DNA of 64,000 nt from positions 744,001-808,000 of the forward strand of contig NZ_JBFMVT010000002.1 in the NCBI RefSeq assembly GCF_040786275.1, read 5' to 3'. The notes below the pieces were generated by a model, which had not been told where the DNA came from, made no database searches, and saw nothing but the letters and a program-made list of their open reading frames with translations. The stretch's first letter is position 1. The number at the start of each line of letters is the position of its first letter. This stretch comes from Buttiauxella gaviniae. GTDB lineage: Bacteria; Pseudomonadota; Gammaproteobacteria; Enterobacterales; Enterobacteriaceae. Both the position numbers and the translations under genes were made by a program. This document shows, one piece after another, positions 1-8,320 of the stretch.

Positions 1-1152
1 TTATTGAGTGTTAACGCAGTATGAAACCGGGCGTGGCCGAATGAATAACGCAGGTACGGCCACCAGCGCCATAACCCAGAACACATTGCCCTGCATGTGC
101 TGGTAAAGATAGCCAGAGAACATGGTCATCACGGCAATACCTCCGCCCATCGCCACTGCGGAATAGACCGCCTGCAGGCGAATGACTTCATTGCCTTCCC
201 GGGCTGAGATATAGCGCATCGCTGCAAGATGGCAAACCGTGAAGCTACCACAATGCAGGATTTGCGCAGCAATCAGCCACGGTAATTCGGTGGTGGATGC
301 CATTAAACCCCAGCGCACAATTCCCGTCACGCCGGAAAGCAGCAGCAAATCACGAGCGCCCCAGTTGCGGAACAGTTTATTGCTCAGGGCGAAGATCACA
401 ATTTCCGCCACCACGCCCAGCGACCACAAATACCCGACAACCGAGGCGGAATAGCCTGCGCCCTGCCAGTAAATAGCGCTGAATCCATAGTACGCAGCAT
501 GTGCACCTTGCAACAAAGTTACGCAGGCAAGGAAGCGCCACGAACCGAGCACCAGTTTCTTCCACGCCTGCCAGCCTGCACCTTCGGTGTGTCGCGTTTC
601 CCCCTGCGGCATCACGGAGGGGCGCAGCATCATGCCGATTAACATCGATGCGACACCTATGCTCAGCAGCACCAAAATCGCCTGATAGCTATACAGACTA
701 ACCAGTTTTCCAGTCATCGCCGACCCGATGACAAATGCCAGCGAACCCCACAGGCGCACGCGCCCGTAATCCATCGTAATTTGTCTTTGCCAGGTGCCAG
801 CCAGCGCATCGGTGAGCGGCACCAGCGGAGAGAAAAACAGGTTAAACCCGACCATCACCACCAACAGCCAGGTGGCGGTTTGCCCGAACCAGAAAGCAAC
901 GGCAAACAACAAAGTGAGTAGGGCGAGCAGACGCAGCGCAAAGACCAGTCGGGAAGGATCGGTAACACGTGGGGCGAGGAGCAAACTCCCCAGGAAACGG
1001 GCAATTAACCCTGCACCTAATAACAGCCCGATGGTTTCAGGCGGTAAACCGACTCCGGCGAGCCAGACACTCCAGAACGGCAGGAAAATCCCGTAGCTAA
1101 AGAAGTAGGTAAAATAACTGAGCGCAAGCCAGCGCGTAGAATGCAAAACCAT
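1..1152 (-). CDS. hcaT: HcaT-like MFS transporter (3-phenylpropionate transporter family)
   Basis: Inner-membrane major facilitator protein of 383 residues, hydrophobic throughout with about 12 predicted membrane segments. It is close to E. coli HcaT, a putative 3-phenylpropionate:H+ symporter, along its whole length (for example RWLALSYFTYFFSYGIF near the N-terminus and GAHAAYYGFSAIYWQ in the middle). The stop codon occupies the first three bases of the window. I start it at the ATG ending at 1152, which has a GGGAGG ribosome site just upstream; an in-frame extension to 1191 lacks family similarity. In K-12 this gene adjoins hcaR and the hcaEFCBD dioxygenase genes, but here the next gene is yphB-like, so the substrate may not be phenylpropionate. 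Family assignment is secure; substrate is inferred. Confidence 0.9.
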   Translation of the reverse strand: MVLHSTRWLALSYFTYFFSYGIFLPFWSVWLAGVGLPPETIGLLLGAGLIARFLGSLLLAPRVTDPSRLVFALRLLALLTLLFAVAFWFGQTATWLLVVMVGFNLFFSPLVPLTDALAGTWQRQITMDYGRVRLWGSLAFVIGSAMTGKLVSLYSYQAILVLLSIGVASMLIGMMLRPSVMPQGETRHTEGAGWQAWKKLVLGSWRFLACVTLLQGAHAAYYGFSAIYWQGAGYSASVVGYLWSLGVVAEIVIFALSNKLFRNWGARDLLLLSGVTGIVRWGLMASTTELPWLIAAQILHCGSFTVCHLAAMRYISAREGNEVIRLQAVYSAVAMGGGIAVMTMFSGYLYQHMQGNVFWVMALVAVPALFIRPRPVSYCVNTQ

Positions 1153-1278
1153 GATCCCTCCCGTTTCGGAGGCGATAGTGTGGCGGAGCATTGACCAGCT
1201 TGCAAGTCATCATTAACAGACTAATAACACGCAATAATTAAATGGCTTTATTGCTTTGCCAGGGTGGACAAACGAAGC

Positions 1279-1325
1279 GCCATCCACCGGAAGTGTCTGA
1301 TGGCACTGACGTTTATCCGACCTAC
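1279..1325. repeat. REP-like palindromic element
   Basis: Intergenic palindrome with GCCATC at 1279-1284 and GATGGC at 1299-1304, followed by the tail TTATCCGACCTACA that is typical of enterobacterial REP sequences. It lies between hcaT and the yphB-like gene, and its end covers the yphB stop codon. It probably shapes the 3' end of the yphG-MFS-yphB transcript. Assignment to the REP family is by eye. Confidence 0.6.
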
Positions 1326-2143
1326 ATAACCATCATTTCCATTGCTAGCCGTGTCGTTTCCCCATGCCCCAAAAACACCAGCCCCGGTTGCCCCGTCATA
1401 TTATGGGCGTTAACCGGATGGCTTTGCGGTTCAAGGCAAATAAACGGCTCATTTTCCATACGGAACACCATCAGATACGGCGTGTCGCATTTCATCTGCA
1501 CGCGCATGGTTTCGCTTTCAATCAACGCGGTGCCATTCCAGCCGGAATAGCCCACGTTCAGCCACTGGTTATCCGGAATTTTCGATGCGATAAAGTTTGT
1601 TTGCGGCGTCAGCTCACCGCACCACGCCAGCGGCAAATGGTGTTCACCTTCCGGCCAGAAGCCTGTCGCGCCAAACTGCATGCGCGTTGCAGGCGTAAGC
1701 TGGAAAAAGGGATGGAACCCAAGCCCGTAAACCATCGGCTTACCGCCCTGATGCGTTAATTCCAGCTCAGCAATAAAACGATTTTCCTCCAGCCGATAAA
1801 TCAGCCGAGCCTGGTAATCAAATCCACAGACATGCTGGCTTCGAAGCGTCAGGGCAATATATTGTGCATCGTGCTTTTCCACCCGCCAGGTTTTCAGCCA
1901 GCCGTCGCCGTGCAAAAAGAATTGCTCGTCCACCGGGCTCTTCGGAAGTTGGACGTTTTCCCCGTGCAACAAAAAGGCATTACCCGCGACGCGATTTGCC
2001 ACGGGTAACATCGGGAACAGCGCTTTTTCGCCGGCATAAAGCACCGGTTGGTGATATATGAGTGAATCAAGGCTGAGAATTGCCGCCCCCTGCGGGGCGA
2101 CGGTTAAACGCAAATAGTCATTCTCAAGTAACAGGCTTTTCAT
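1322..2143 (-). CDS. yphB: Aldose 1-epimerase (galactose mutarotase) family protein, YphB-like
   Basis: Cytoplasmic 273-residue protein of the galactose-mutarotase superfamily, which interconverts alpha and beta anomers of free sugars. Visible landmarks are FLHGDGW (His78), GLGFHPFF (His144) and CLEPQSHP (Glu238), placed where mutarotases keep two catalytic histidines and a general-base glutamate. It ends the minus-strand yphG-MFS-yphB operon: the transporter stop codon (2147-2149) directly abuts a GTG ATG pair, so either codon (2146 or 2143) could be the start; I prefer the ATG. The small gap suggests translational coupling. It is related to E. coli YphB, whose sugar is unknown. The exact sugar cannot be read from sequence. 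Confidence 0.85.
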   Translation of the reverse strand: MKSLLLENDYLRLTVAPQGAAILSLDSLIYHQPVLYAGEKALFPMLPVANRVAGNAFLLHGENVQLPKSPVDEQFFLHGDGWLKTWRVEKHDAQYIALTLRSQHVCGFDYQARLIYRLEENRFIAELELTHQGGKPMVYGLGFHPFFQLTPATRMQFGATGFWPEGEHHLPLAWCGELTPQTNFIASKIPDNQWLNVGYSGWNGTALIESETMRVQMKCDTPYLMVFRMENEPFICLEPQSHPVNAHNMTGQPGLVFLGHGETTRLAMEMMVM

Positions 2144-2146
2144 CAC

Positions 2147-3586
2147 TTAATGCGCCGCTCGTTCTGCGCGTGCTTTCGCTGCTGCGCCATGTTGTTCCGC
2201 CATGCGTTTTTCGAGCGCCTCCAGGCTAACCCCTTTTGTTTCTGGCACATAACGGCGTACATAGATAAAACCAGCCGCACAAATCACGCCATACAGCAGG
2301 AAGCTGCCCGCCGCACCCAGGCCGGCGTTTAAAAGCGGGAAAGTGTAGGTCAGCAGGAAACACGCCACCCACAGCGCAAGTGTAGCCAAAGACATCGCAA
2401 GGCCACGCACACGGTTCGGGAAAATCTCCGAAAGCAGAACCCAGGTCACCGGAGCCAGCGTCAGGGCGTAAATCGCAATTGCTGCCAGAACCAATAACAA
2501 CACCGGCAGCCCCATAATCCCCAGGCCATACGCCGCGCCGATTAACGCGTAGATAACCGTTAACCCGGCGGCACCAAACAGCATCAGTTTGCGACGGCCG
2601 ATTTTGTCCACCAGCGGCAGCGCTATGATGGTAAAAATCAGGTTGATTAAGCCGGTCGCGACGATCGATTTCAGCGTGCTGTTAATATCAAACCCGGCGG
2701 AAGCGAAGATCTCCTGCGCGTAGTTGAATATTACGTTGATCCCACACCACTGCTGGAACACCGCCAGTACCATACCGATGATAATGATCGGCTTAACCTG
2801 CGGCTGCCATAACGCGCTCCATGACACTTTTTGCGTGTCGTTACTCAGCGTTTGCTGAATGTCGTAGAGAGTATCATCGGCGTATTTCTGGTTGCCGATA
2901 CGTCTAAGCATTTGATGTGCGCGTTCGCTTTTACCGGCGCGTGCCAGCCAGCGCGGGGATTCAGGCACAAAGAACATCAGCCCTAAAAACGCCAGCGCCG
3001 GAATCAGCTCCGCACCAAACATCCAACGCCAGCCAACCTGCCCGTTCCAGCTCTCGGTGATTTGTTGCATTGTTGCGGTGCTGGCAACCGGTTCGGCAAT
3101 CATCAGATTGATAAGCTGCGCGGCCAAAACGCCAATCACAATCGTAAGCTGGTTAATCGCGACAAACTTGCCGCGTTTTTCTGCGGGGCTCACTTCCGCG
3201 ATATACATCGGGCTTAACGCCGAAGCCAGACCAATCCCCACGCCGCCGACGATGCGATACACCACAAACATGTCAAAGTTGCTGGCCATGGCGGTACCCC
3301 ATGCCGAGGCGCTGAACAGTATTGCCGAGAGGATTAGCGGCAGCTTGCGTCCAAATCGGTCCGCGCACCAGCCGGAAATCAACGCCCCAAACACACAGCC
3401 CGCCAGGGCAGAACTCATCGCCCAGCCGGATTGCGCAGGATCGGTAATCGAAAAATAGGCTTCATAAAACGGTTTCGCACCGCCAATCACCACCCAGTCG
3501 TAACCGAACAACAAGCCTCCGCATGCGGCAACCAGACAAATAGTCCAGACGTACCCCATGCGTAATTGTGTCTGCACAGTGTTCAT
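2147..3586 (-). CDS. MFS sugar:proton symporter (sugar porter family)
   Basis: Inner-membrane sugar porter of 479 residues with about 12 membrane segments. Family signatures are clear: GWCADRFGRK (72-81), PESPRWL (208-214), the sugar-binding QQWCGIN (278-284), DKIGRRK (327-333) and PETKG (448-452), as in XylE, AraE and GalP. Start ATG at 3586 has the ribosome site GAGGA. It sits between yphG and yphB in one orientation and should be co-transcribed with both. In K-12 this locus, as I recall it, carries an ABC transporter (YphDEF) instead, so this gene looks like a functional replacement. The sugar is probably the one handled by YphB/YphG; it is not identified. Confidence 0.92.
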   Translation of the reverse strand: MNTVQTQLRMGYVWTICLVAACGGLLFGYDWVVIGGAKPFYEAYFSITDPAQSGWAMSSALAGCVFGALISGWCADRFGRKLPLILSAILFSASAWGTAMASNFDMFVVYRIVGGVGIGLASALSPMYIAEVSPAEKRGKFVAINQLTIVIGVLAAQLINLMIAEPVASTATMQQITESWNGQVGWRWMFGAELIPALAFLGLMFFVPESPRWLARAGKSERAHQMLRRIGNQKYADDTLYDIQQTLSNDTQKVSWSALWQPQVKPIIIIGMVLAVFQQWCGINVIFNYAQEIFASAGFDINSTLKSIVATGLINLIFTIIALPLVDKIGRRKLMLFGAAGLTVIYALIGAAYGLGIMGLPVLLLVLAAIAIYALTLAPVTWVLLSEIFPNRVRGLAMSLATLALWVACFLLTYTFPLLNAGLGAAGSFLLYGVICAAGFIYVRRYVPETKGVSLEALEKRMAEQHGAAAKARAERAAH

Positions 3587-3622
3587 TGTGATTCCTCGTT
3601 TGTACTTGTAGAGATACAGAGG

Positions 3623-3652
3623 GGCGGGTGTACAACCGTATTGGCACCCGCC
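3623..3652 (-). repeat. Intercistronic hairpin between yphG and the MFS gene
   Basis: GGCGGGTG (3623-3630) is the exact inverse of CACCCGCC (3645-3652), giving an 8-bp GC-rich stem with a 14-nt loop in the 86-nt gap downstream of yphG. There is no U-run, so it looks more like an mRNA stabiliser or processing site than a terminator. It could set different levels of YphG and the porter. Confidence 0.6.
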
Positions 3653-3672
3653 ATTTATCGTTATTTAAATAC

Positions 3673-6600
3673 TCAGGCAAACACTCCACGCTGCACGGCC
3701 AAAAGCAGCAGATGCGCTTTGTCATGAGCCGGGTTTTGCGCTGTTAACGCTTTCAGAGCTGCTTCAAACTCGGGGTATTCCCCCAGGCCCAAATGCCCAA
3801 GGGCGGCGACAAACAAGCAATGCTGCTGATGCGCAGATTGACGGTTAGCGTCGAGCGCCACTAAATCAGGCAGCGATACCGCAAAGAAATCGGGTTCTGA
3901 CCGGTCGTTAAAGTGCTCATCAGCCCAGGAGATAAAGCTGCGGAATTGCTGCTGCGCCTGGGATTTTTCACCGATACGCGCAAGCGCCATCGCCTGGTAG
4001 AACAGGTAATCCACTGGCTGATCGTTGTAGTAGCGCCCGGCTTCAAGCGTGGAACCGCCTTCAAGAGCGCGTTCAAAATAGCGCTGCGCACGCTCCGGCT
4101 GTTGAAGCTGTTGCGCGCACCAGCCAAGCAGATACCAGATGTCGTTATCGCTCTGGCCTACTAAACGCCCTTCGCCGAGATTTTCCGGGTAACTCAGCGC
4201 CTGCTGAAGCAGCTCCTCGGCTTTACCAAATTGTTTTTCGGCGATGCAATCCAGAGCACGACGTTGCAGATTAATCAGATACTGCCCGGTGACTTTGCCC
4301 TCCCCGCCTTCCCACGGGTGGAACTTGCGTTGCGCCAGCACCTGCGCCGCCGCATCTGTTTCGCCGTGAATGTTCCACAGACTCAGCAGTTCAGCAGTGA
4401 GATCGTCACGTTTAAGCACCACATCGCGGCGGGCAGCAAGATGCGCCAGGCGATCTTCGGTCCCCCGACCGTTGAGTTTCTGCAAATAATCGAGTTCAAA
4501 CAGGAAGCGGGCATTGTCGGGTTCGAGCTCAACCGCACGCCGGAGATACCCTTCCGCCAGCGGCGCATCGTGCAATTTATTCCAGGCATGAATCCCCAGA
4601 ACACGCTGCACCGCGCCAGACTCAGGAAGCTGCCCGGCGGCAAAGTGCCAGCAATCTACCGCTTCGTGGTAACGGCGTTTGCTGTACCAGAAGCAGCCGA
4701 GTAGATACTGCGCAAACCCATCGTGCGGCAAACGTTGCAGCATTTGCACTTCATCAAGCGTGTTCGGGAAGCGAACTTTACGGGCAAAATTCTCCTGCGC
4801 CTGTTGCACAAAACGGTGCTGCTGCGCATGGTCGGTTTCCAGCGCCGCACGCCACAGCAGCGGCATCGCCTCTTGCGAATCCAGAACAGTGAGCATCGCT
4901 TTGGCCGCGTCTTCCTGCCCAAGACTCACCAGCCATCCCGCCAAAACGCTGGCATTCACGCCGCGCTTGCCGGTCACTCGCAAGAGTTCTGTGCGATCAG
5001 CTTCCGTTTGCGTTATCGCCCAGCGGGCGTAATGCAGAACGTAACTGAGCGGGTATTCTTCAAGCTGCTGCGCAATCCAGGTTTGCGCCTGTTGTGATGC
5101 CCCCGTTTGATGCAGCGCCAGCGCTTTCAGCCCCATCGCCAGATTGTTGCTGGCGTTAAATTTCAGGCTTTGATTCACAAACGCCAGCGCCTGAGCCGCG
5201 TCTCCTTTGCGCAGTGACAGGCGAGCGAGGGCATAAAAAGCCGCATCACGGCAGTTGCCACTCCAGCTCGCTTTGAAGTAATCATCAAAGGCGCCGTCGC
5301 AGTCATTCTGTTTCTCTTTTGCCGCCCCGCGCAGCATGCTGCCGTCACCGTTTTGTGGATTCTTATTCAGGCGATGGGCGCGTTTGAGTGCGGCATCCGC
5401 ATACTGCTCGGCCAGAATCCAGTTACCGCGATTAAGCTCCAGCGTTCCCAGCGCCACATTACAGCGATAATCTTCGGGGTCGAGCGCCAGCGCACGCTGG
5501 TAGTAGTCGAATGCCGAACGGCTGGCGTGCAGATATTGCTCAAGGTGCTGGCCGATAAAATACAGCTCGTCGCAGTTGGTCATGTCGTGGGGGTTAGCGG
5601 GCACGCTGGCAGGCTGCGGCAGAGGTAAATCTTCTGGAACGTGTTCGCAATAACTGAGAATCAGATTGCCCTGCGCATCACGCAGATTGAGCGTCAGCCG
5701 CTGCGGCCATTTGTCGCTGAGGGTTTCTTGCCACGCTTGCGCCGGTTGTAGTGTCAGCGTGTTTTTCCAAAGAATACTTCCCGCCGATTCAAGCTCAAAC
5801 GTCACGCCAGATAAGGGCGCGATGGCGTACACACCAAGATGTAATTCTCCGTTGTGGCGCTCGAGTTTTATCGCCGCCTGGGTGTTGGCATTTTGCAGAG
5901 TCCCGAGCTGGCTGTACGGCAGGAAGTTCTGCACAAAGACTTTTTCTTCGTATGGCGCAATCCATGTGAAGTCCGGCTGGTTATCGGTAAACACGCCGGT
6001 CATCAGTTCGATATACGGCCCGTTTTCATCAGTCAGATTGCGGTCCCACGCCTGGCCGAAATCGCAGTTTCCCCACGTCCACTGTTTCTTGCCGGGGGAA
6101 ACATGGTGATCGGCAATGTGCAGTAAACCGCCCTGCTCGCCGTGATGGTAAGCGCCGACAAAATCGTAATCTGATTTATCCGCCATGTAAGAGGTCGGCA
6201 CCGGAATATTTTTGTAGCGCGAGATGTCAACGCCCGCAGAATAGTCGACTTTGTAGTAGGTGCCGTGGGCAATCGGGAAGGCCGAAACATCGCGTTTGCC
6301 GTGGTCAAACACCGCCGTGACATCCGGTGGGAAGACGCACTGGTGTTCATCGCCTCCTTTCACAGCCGGATTCGCCCACCACAGGAAATGGCGCGGCGTC
6401 GCATTGCCGTTAAAAACTTTGCCGGTAATTTCGATTAGCGCTTTTTCTGGGTAAAGCGTGAATCCGGTCATCACCTGCAAGCCGCGCATCGGTTCCACTT
6501 CACCCAGCCAGACGGTTTGCGCCCCTTTGTCATGTTTCTGGAACGTCACATCAACCGGCATAAACGTGGTTGGGCGATGGTGCTGCGGCCAGTTAAATTC

Positions 6601-6948
6601 AATCCCGCCGGAAATCCACGGCCCGACTAACCCCACCAGCGCAGGTTTCACCACTTCGTTGTAGTAAACGAAATCGCGCTCCATCACTTTGTCATAAGCA
6701 CGATGAATACGACCACCCAGCTCAGGCAGCAGCATCACGCGAATAAAATCGTTTTCAATCCATACCGCGTTGTACTCGCGCATCTCACGCTTGCCGGTGA
6801 GCGTGTCGATAACACCGTAGGGATAAACGGCACCGGACGACCCCTGATAAACGCGGTTTTCCAGAAACATTGGGTTCGGATCTTCCGCACCGGTAGTCCA
6901 GGTGGGCAAAGCAATCGTCTCTTGCCAGACGTTAACGGCTCCGTACAT
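3673..6948 (-). CDS. yphG: YphG: DUF5107 domain protein with C-terminal TPR repeats
   Basis: A 1091-residue protein without signal peptide or membrane segment, so cytoplasmic. The N-terminal part (about 20-345) is the DUF5107 region, a mutarotase-like beta-sandwich, with LPELGGRIHRAYDK near 74-87 and a His-rich GGIEFNWPQHHRP at 114-126. Residues 345-440 form a second beta-rich part. From about 460 to the end there are many TPR-like helical pairs (for example around 480-525, 755-820, 900-965, 980-1005). It closely matches E. coli YphG, of unknown function. The start is the ATG with GGAGAGG 6 nt upstream rather than the codon 24 nt earlier. First gene of the operon with the MFS porter and yphB, divergent from yphH. 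I infer sugar or glycoside processing with a protein-interaction scaffold. Confidence 0.9.
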   Translation of the reverse strand: MYGAVNVWQETIALPTWTTGAEDPNPMFLENRVYQGSSGAVYPYGVIDTLTGKREMREYNAVWIENDFIRVMLLPELGGRIHRAYDKVMERDFVYYNEVVKPALVGLVGPWISGGIEFNWPQHHRPTTFMPVDVTFQKHDKGAQTVWLGEVEPMRGLQVMTGFTLYPEKALIEITGKVFNGNATPRHFLWWANPAVKGGDEHQCVFPPDVTAVFDHGKRDVSAFPIAHGTYYKVDYSAGVDISRYKNIPVPTSYMADKSDYDFVGAYHHGEQGGLLHIADHHVSPGKKQWTWGNCDFGQAWDRNLTDENGPYIELMTGVFTDNQPDFTWIAPYEEKVFVQNFLPYSQLGTLQNANTQAAIKLERHNGELHLGVYAIAPLSGVTFELESAGSILWKNTLTLQPAQAWQETLSDKWPQRLTLNLRDAQGNLILSYCEHVPEDLPLPQPASVPANPHDMTNCDELYFIGQHLEQYLHASRSAFDYYQRALALDPEDYRCNVALGTLELNRGNWILAEQYADAALKRAHRLNKNPQNGDGSMLRGAAKEKQNDCDGAFDDYFKASWSGNCRDAAFYALARLSLRKGDAAQALAFVNQSLKFNASNNLAMGLKALALHQTGASQQAQTWIAQQLEEYPLSYVLHYARWAITQTEADRTELLRVTGKRGVNASVLAGWLVSLGQEDAAKAMLTVLDSQEAMPLLWRAALETDHAQQHRFVQQAQENFARKVRFPNTLDEVQMLQRLPHDGFAQYLLGCFWYSKRRYHEAVDCWHFAAGQLPESGAVQRVLGIHAWNKLHDAPLAEGYLRRAVELEPDNARFLFELDYLQKLNGRGTEDRLAHLAARRDVVLKRDDLTAELLSLWNIHGETDAAAQVLAQRKFHPWEGGEGKVTGQYLINLQRRALDCIAEKQFGKAEELLQQALSYPENLGEGRLVGQSDNDIWYLLGWCAQQLQQPERAQRYFERALEGGSTLEAGRYYNDQPVDYLFYQAMALARIGEKSQAQQQFRSFISWADEHFNDRSEPDFFAVSLPDLVALDANRQSAHQQHCLFVAALGHLGLGEYPEFEAALKALTAQNPAHDKAHLLLLAVQRGVFA

Positions 6949-7063
6949 TTCGCCTCTCCAGTAAACAAACAACAGTGAAATACGTTATGTTTGCAGTGTA
7001 GAGAACTCATTCCGGCTTAGAGCGCTTAATGCTCACACAATAAAGTTAACGGAGTTTAGTGAA
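6949..7063. promoter_or_regulatory. Divergent yphG/yphH control region with a dyad
   Basis: The 115-nt gap separates divergent yphG and yphH. It contains the inverted repeat CAAACA (6966-6971) and TGTTTG (6988-6993) with 16 nt between, which could be an operator for the ROK regulator YphH. Promoter hexamers for either side are not clear to me. The operator call is an inference from symmetry and position. Confidence 0.4.
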
Positions 7064-8260
7064 ATGTATGATTCAGGGCTGAATAACCAACGCGTGCGGC
7101 AGATAAATCGCCAGACGATCATGAAACTGGTGTGGCAGCATAAGCGCCTGAGTAAATCGCAGTTTTCGCAACACACGGGACTGTCGATTCCGGCGGTCAG
7201 CAAGATTCTTGATGAGCTGGTGGCAGACGGAAAACTGAGTCACTCCAGTGAAAATCTTAGTAATCGAGGCATCAACAGCGGCAGTTATCAGATCCCGGCC
7301 GACGGTGCGTTTATTCTTTGTATGAATGTGACTCCCACCAGCATTGAGAGCCAACTGTGCGACGCGCAGCTTTCGCCATTGGGGGGATTTGAACGCATTC
7401 AGGTTAACCCCACCACGCCGCAGTCATTATTAGCCGCTATCGAAAATATCTGGCGTAACCAACGCAAAAGCTGGCCGAAAAAAACGATCAATCTTGCGCT
7501 CGGCATTCACGGGCAGGTCGATCCGATAACCGGCGTATCGCAAACCATGCCCCAGGCACCGTGGCGCGAGCCGTTAGAAATCAAATATTTGCTGGAAGAA
7601 AAGCTCGGTATAACGGTGCGGGTGGATAACGACTGCGTGATGCTGGCGCTGGCGGAGAAATGGCAGAATCCGGCCAATCGCCAGGATTTTTGCGTGATTA
7701 ACGTCGATTACGGCATCGGTTCGTCGTTTGTGATTAACGGGCAAATTTATCGCGGCAGTTTGTACGGCAGCGGGCAAATCGGCCACACGATTGTCAACCC
7801 CGATGGCATGGCCTGTGATTGCGGGAGATACGGCTGTCTGGAAACCGTCGCCTCGCTGACAGCCCTGAAAAAACAGGCGCGTATCTGGCTAAAATCGCAG
7901 CCTATTTCTCCAAAGCTCGACCCGGAAACGATTACATCGACGCAGCTTATCGCCGCCTGGCATGACGGAAACGAGCAGGTTCGCCGGTGGGTTGAAAATG
8001 CAGCCAATGCAATTGGCCTGAGCCTGTACAACTTCCTTAATATTTTGAATATCAACCAAATTTTATTCTACGGTAGAAGCTGCGGGTTCGGAGAAAGCTG
8101 GCTTGCGACAATCGACCGGCAAATTGGATTTAACCCGTTTGACCATGGCGATGCGCTAAAAATGAATGCGACGCAGATTAGTTTTGGGCAGTTAACCCGG
8201 CCCCAACAAGTGATGGGAATTGGCTATTTGTACGCAGAAGTGGCGTTGAATGAAGTGTAA
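7064..8260 (+). CDS. yphH: ROK-family (NagC/XylR-type) transcriptional regulator YphH
   Basis: A 398-residue ROK regulator. The N-terminal winged helix-turn-helix spans about 17-65 (LSKSQFSQHTGLSIPAVSKI). The sugar-kinase-like ROK domain follows, with VDND at 188-191, the zinc site His241 plus Cys251, Cys253 and Cys258 in CDCGRYGC, and ASLTAL after it. Presence of the HTH argues for a regulator, as in NagC and Mlc, rather than a kinase. It is divergent from yphG and likely represses the yphG-MFS-yphB operon until a sugar or sugar phosphate binds. ATG at 7064 has GGAG about 10 nt upstream. Target and ligand are inferred from position only. Confidence 0.9.
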   Translation: MYDSGLNNQRVRQINRQTIMKLVWQHKRLSKSQFSQHTGLSIPAVSKILDELVADGKLSHSSENLSNRGINSGSYQIPADGAFILCMNVTPTSIESQLCDAQLSPLGGFERIQVNPTTPQSLLAAIENIWRNQRKSWPKKTINLALGIHGQVDPITGVSQTMPQAPWREPLEIKYLLEEKLGITVRVDNDCVMLALAEKWQNPANRQDFCVINVDYGIGSSFVINGQIYRGSLYGSGQIGHTIVNPDGMACDCGRYGCLETVASLTALKKQARIWLKSQPISPKLDPETITSTQLIAAWHDGNEQVRRWVENAANAIGLSLYNFLNILNINQILFYGRSCGFGESWLATIDRQIGFNPFDHGDALKMNATQISFGQLTRPQQVMGIGYLYAEVALNEV

Positions 8261-8270
8261 TAACAGGCGT

Positions 8271-8295
8271 AAAAAACCCCGGCGAACCGGGGTTT
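8271..8295 (-). terminator. glyA terminator (also serves yphH)
   Basis: Perfect 9-bp stem AAACCCCGG/CCGGGGTTT with a CGAA loop between the convergent yphH and glyA stop codons. Read on the minus strand it ends in six T residues, so it is a strong intrinsic terminator for glyA; the plus-strand U-run is short. Confidence 0.9.
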
Positions 8296-8320
8296 GAGAG
8301 CAACATAAAGTAGGACGGGA

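Noticed and set aside
3462-3725. 87-codon frame spanning the yphG-MFS gap
   Set aside because: It overlaps both genes in another frame, crosses the intercistronic hairpin and has no ribosome site.
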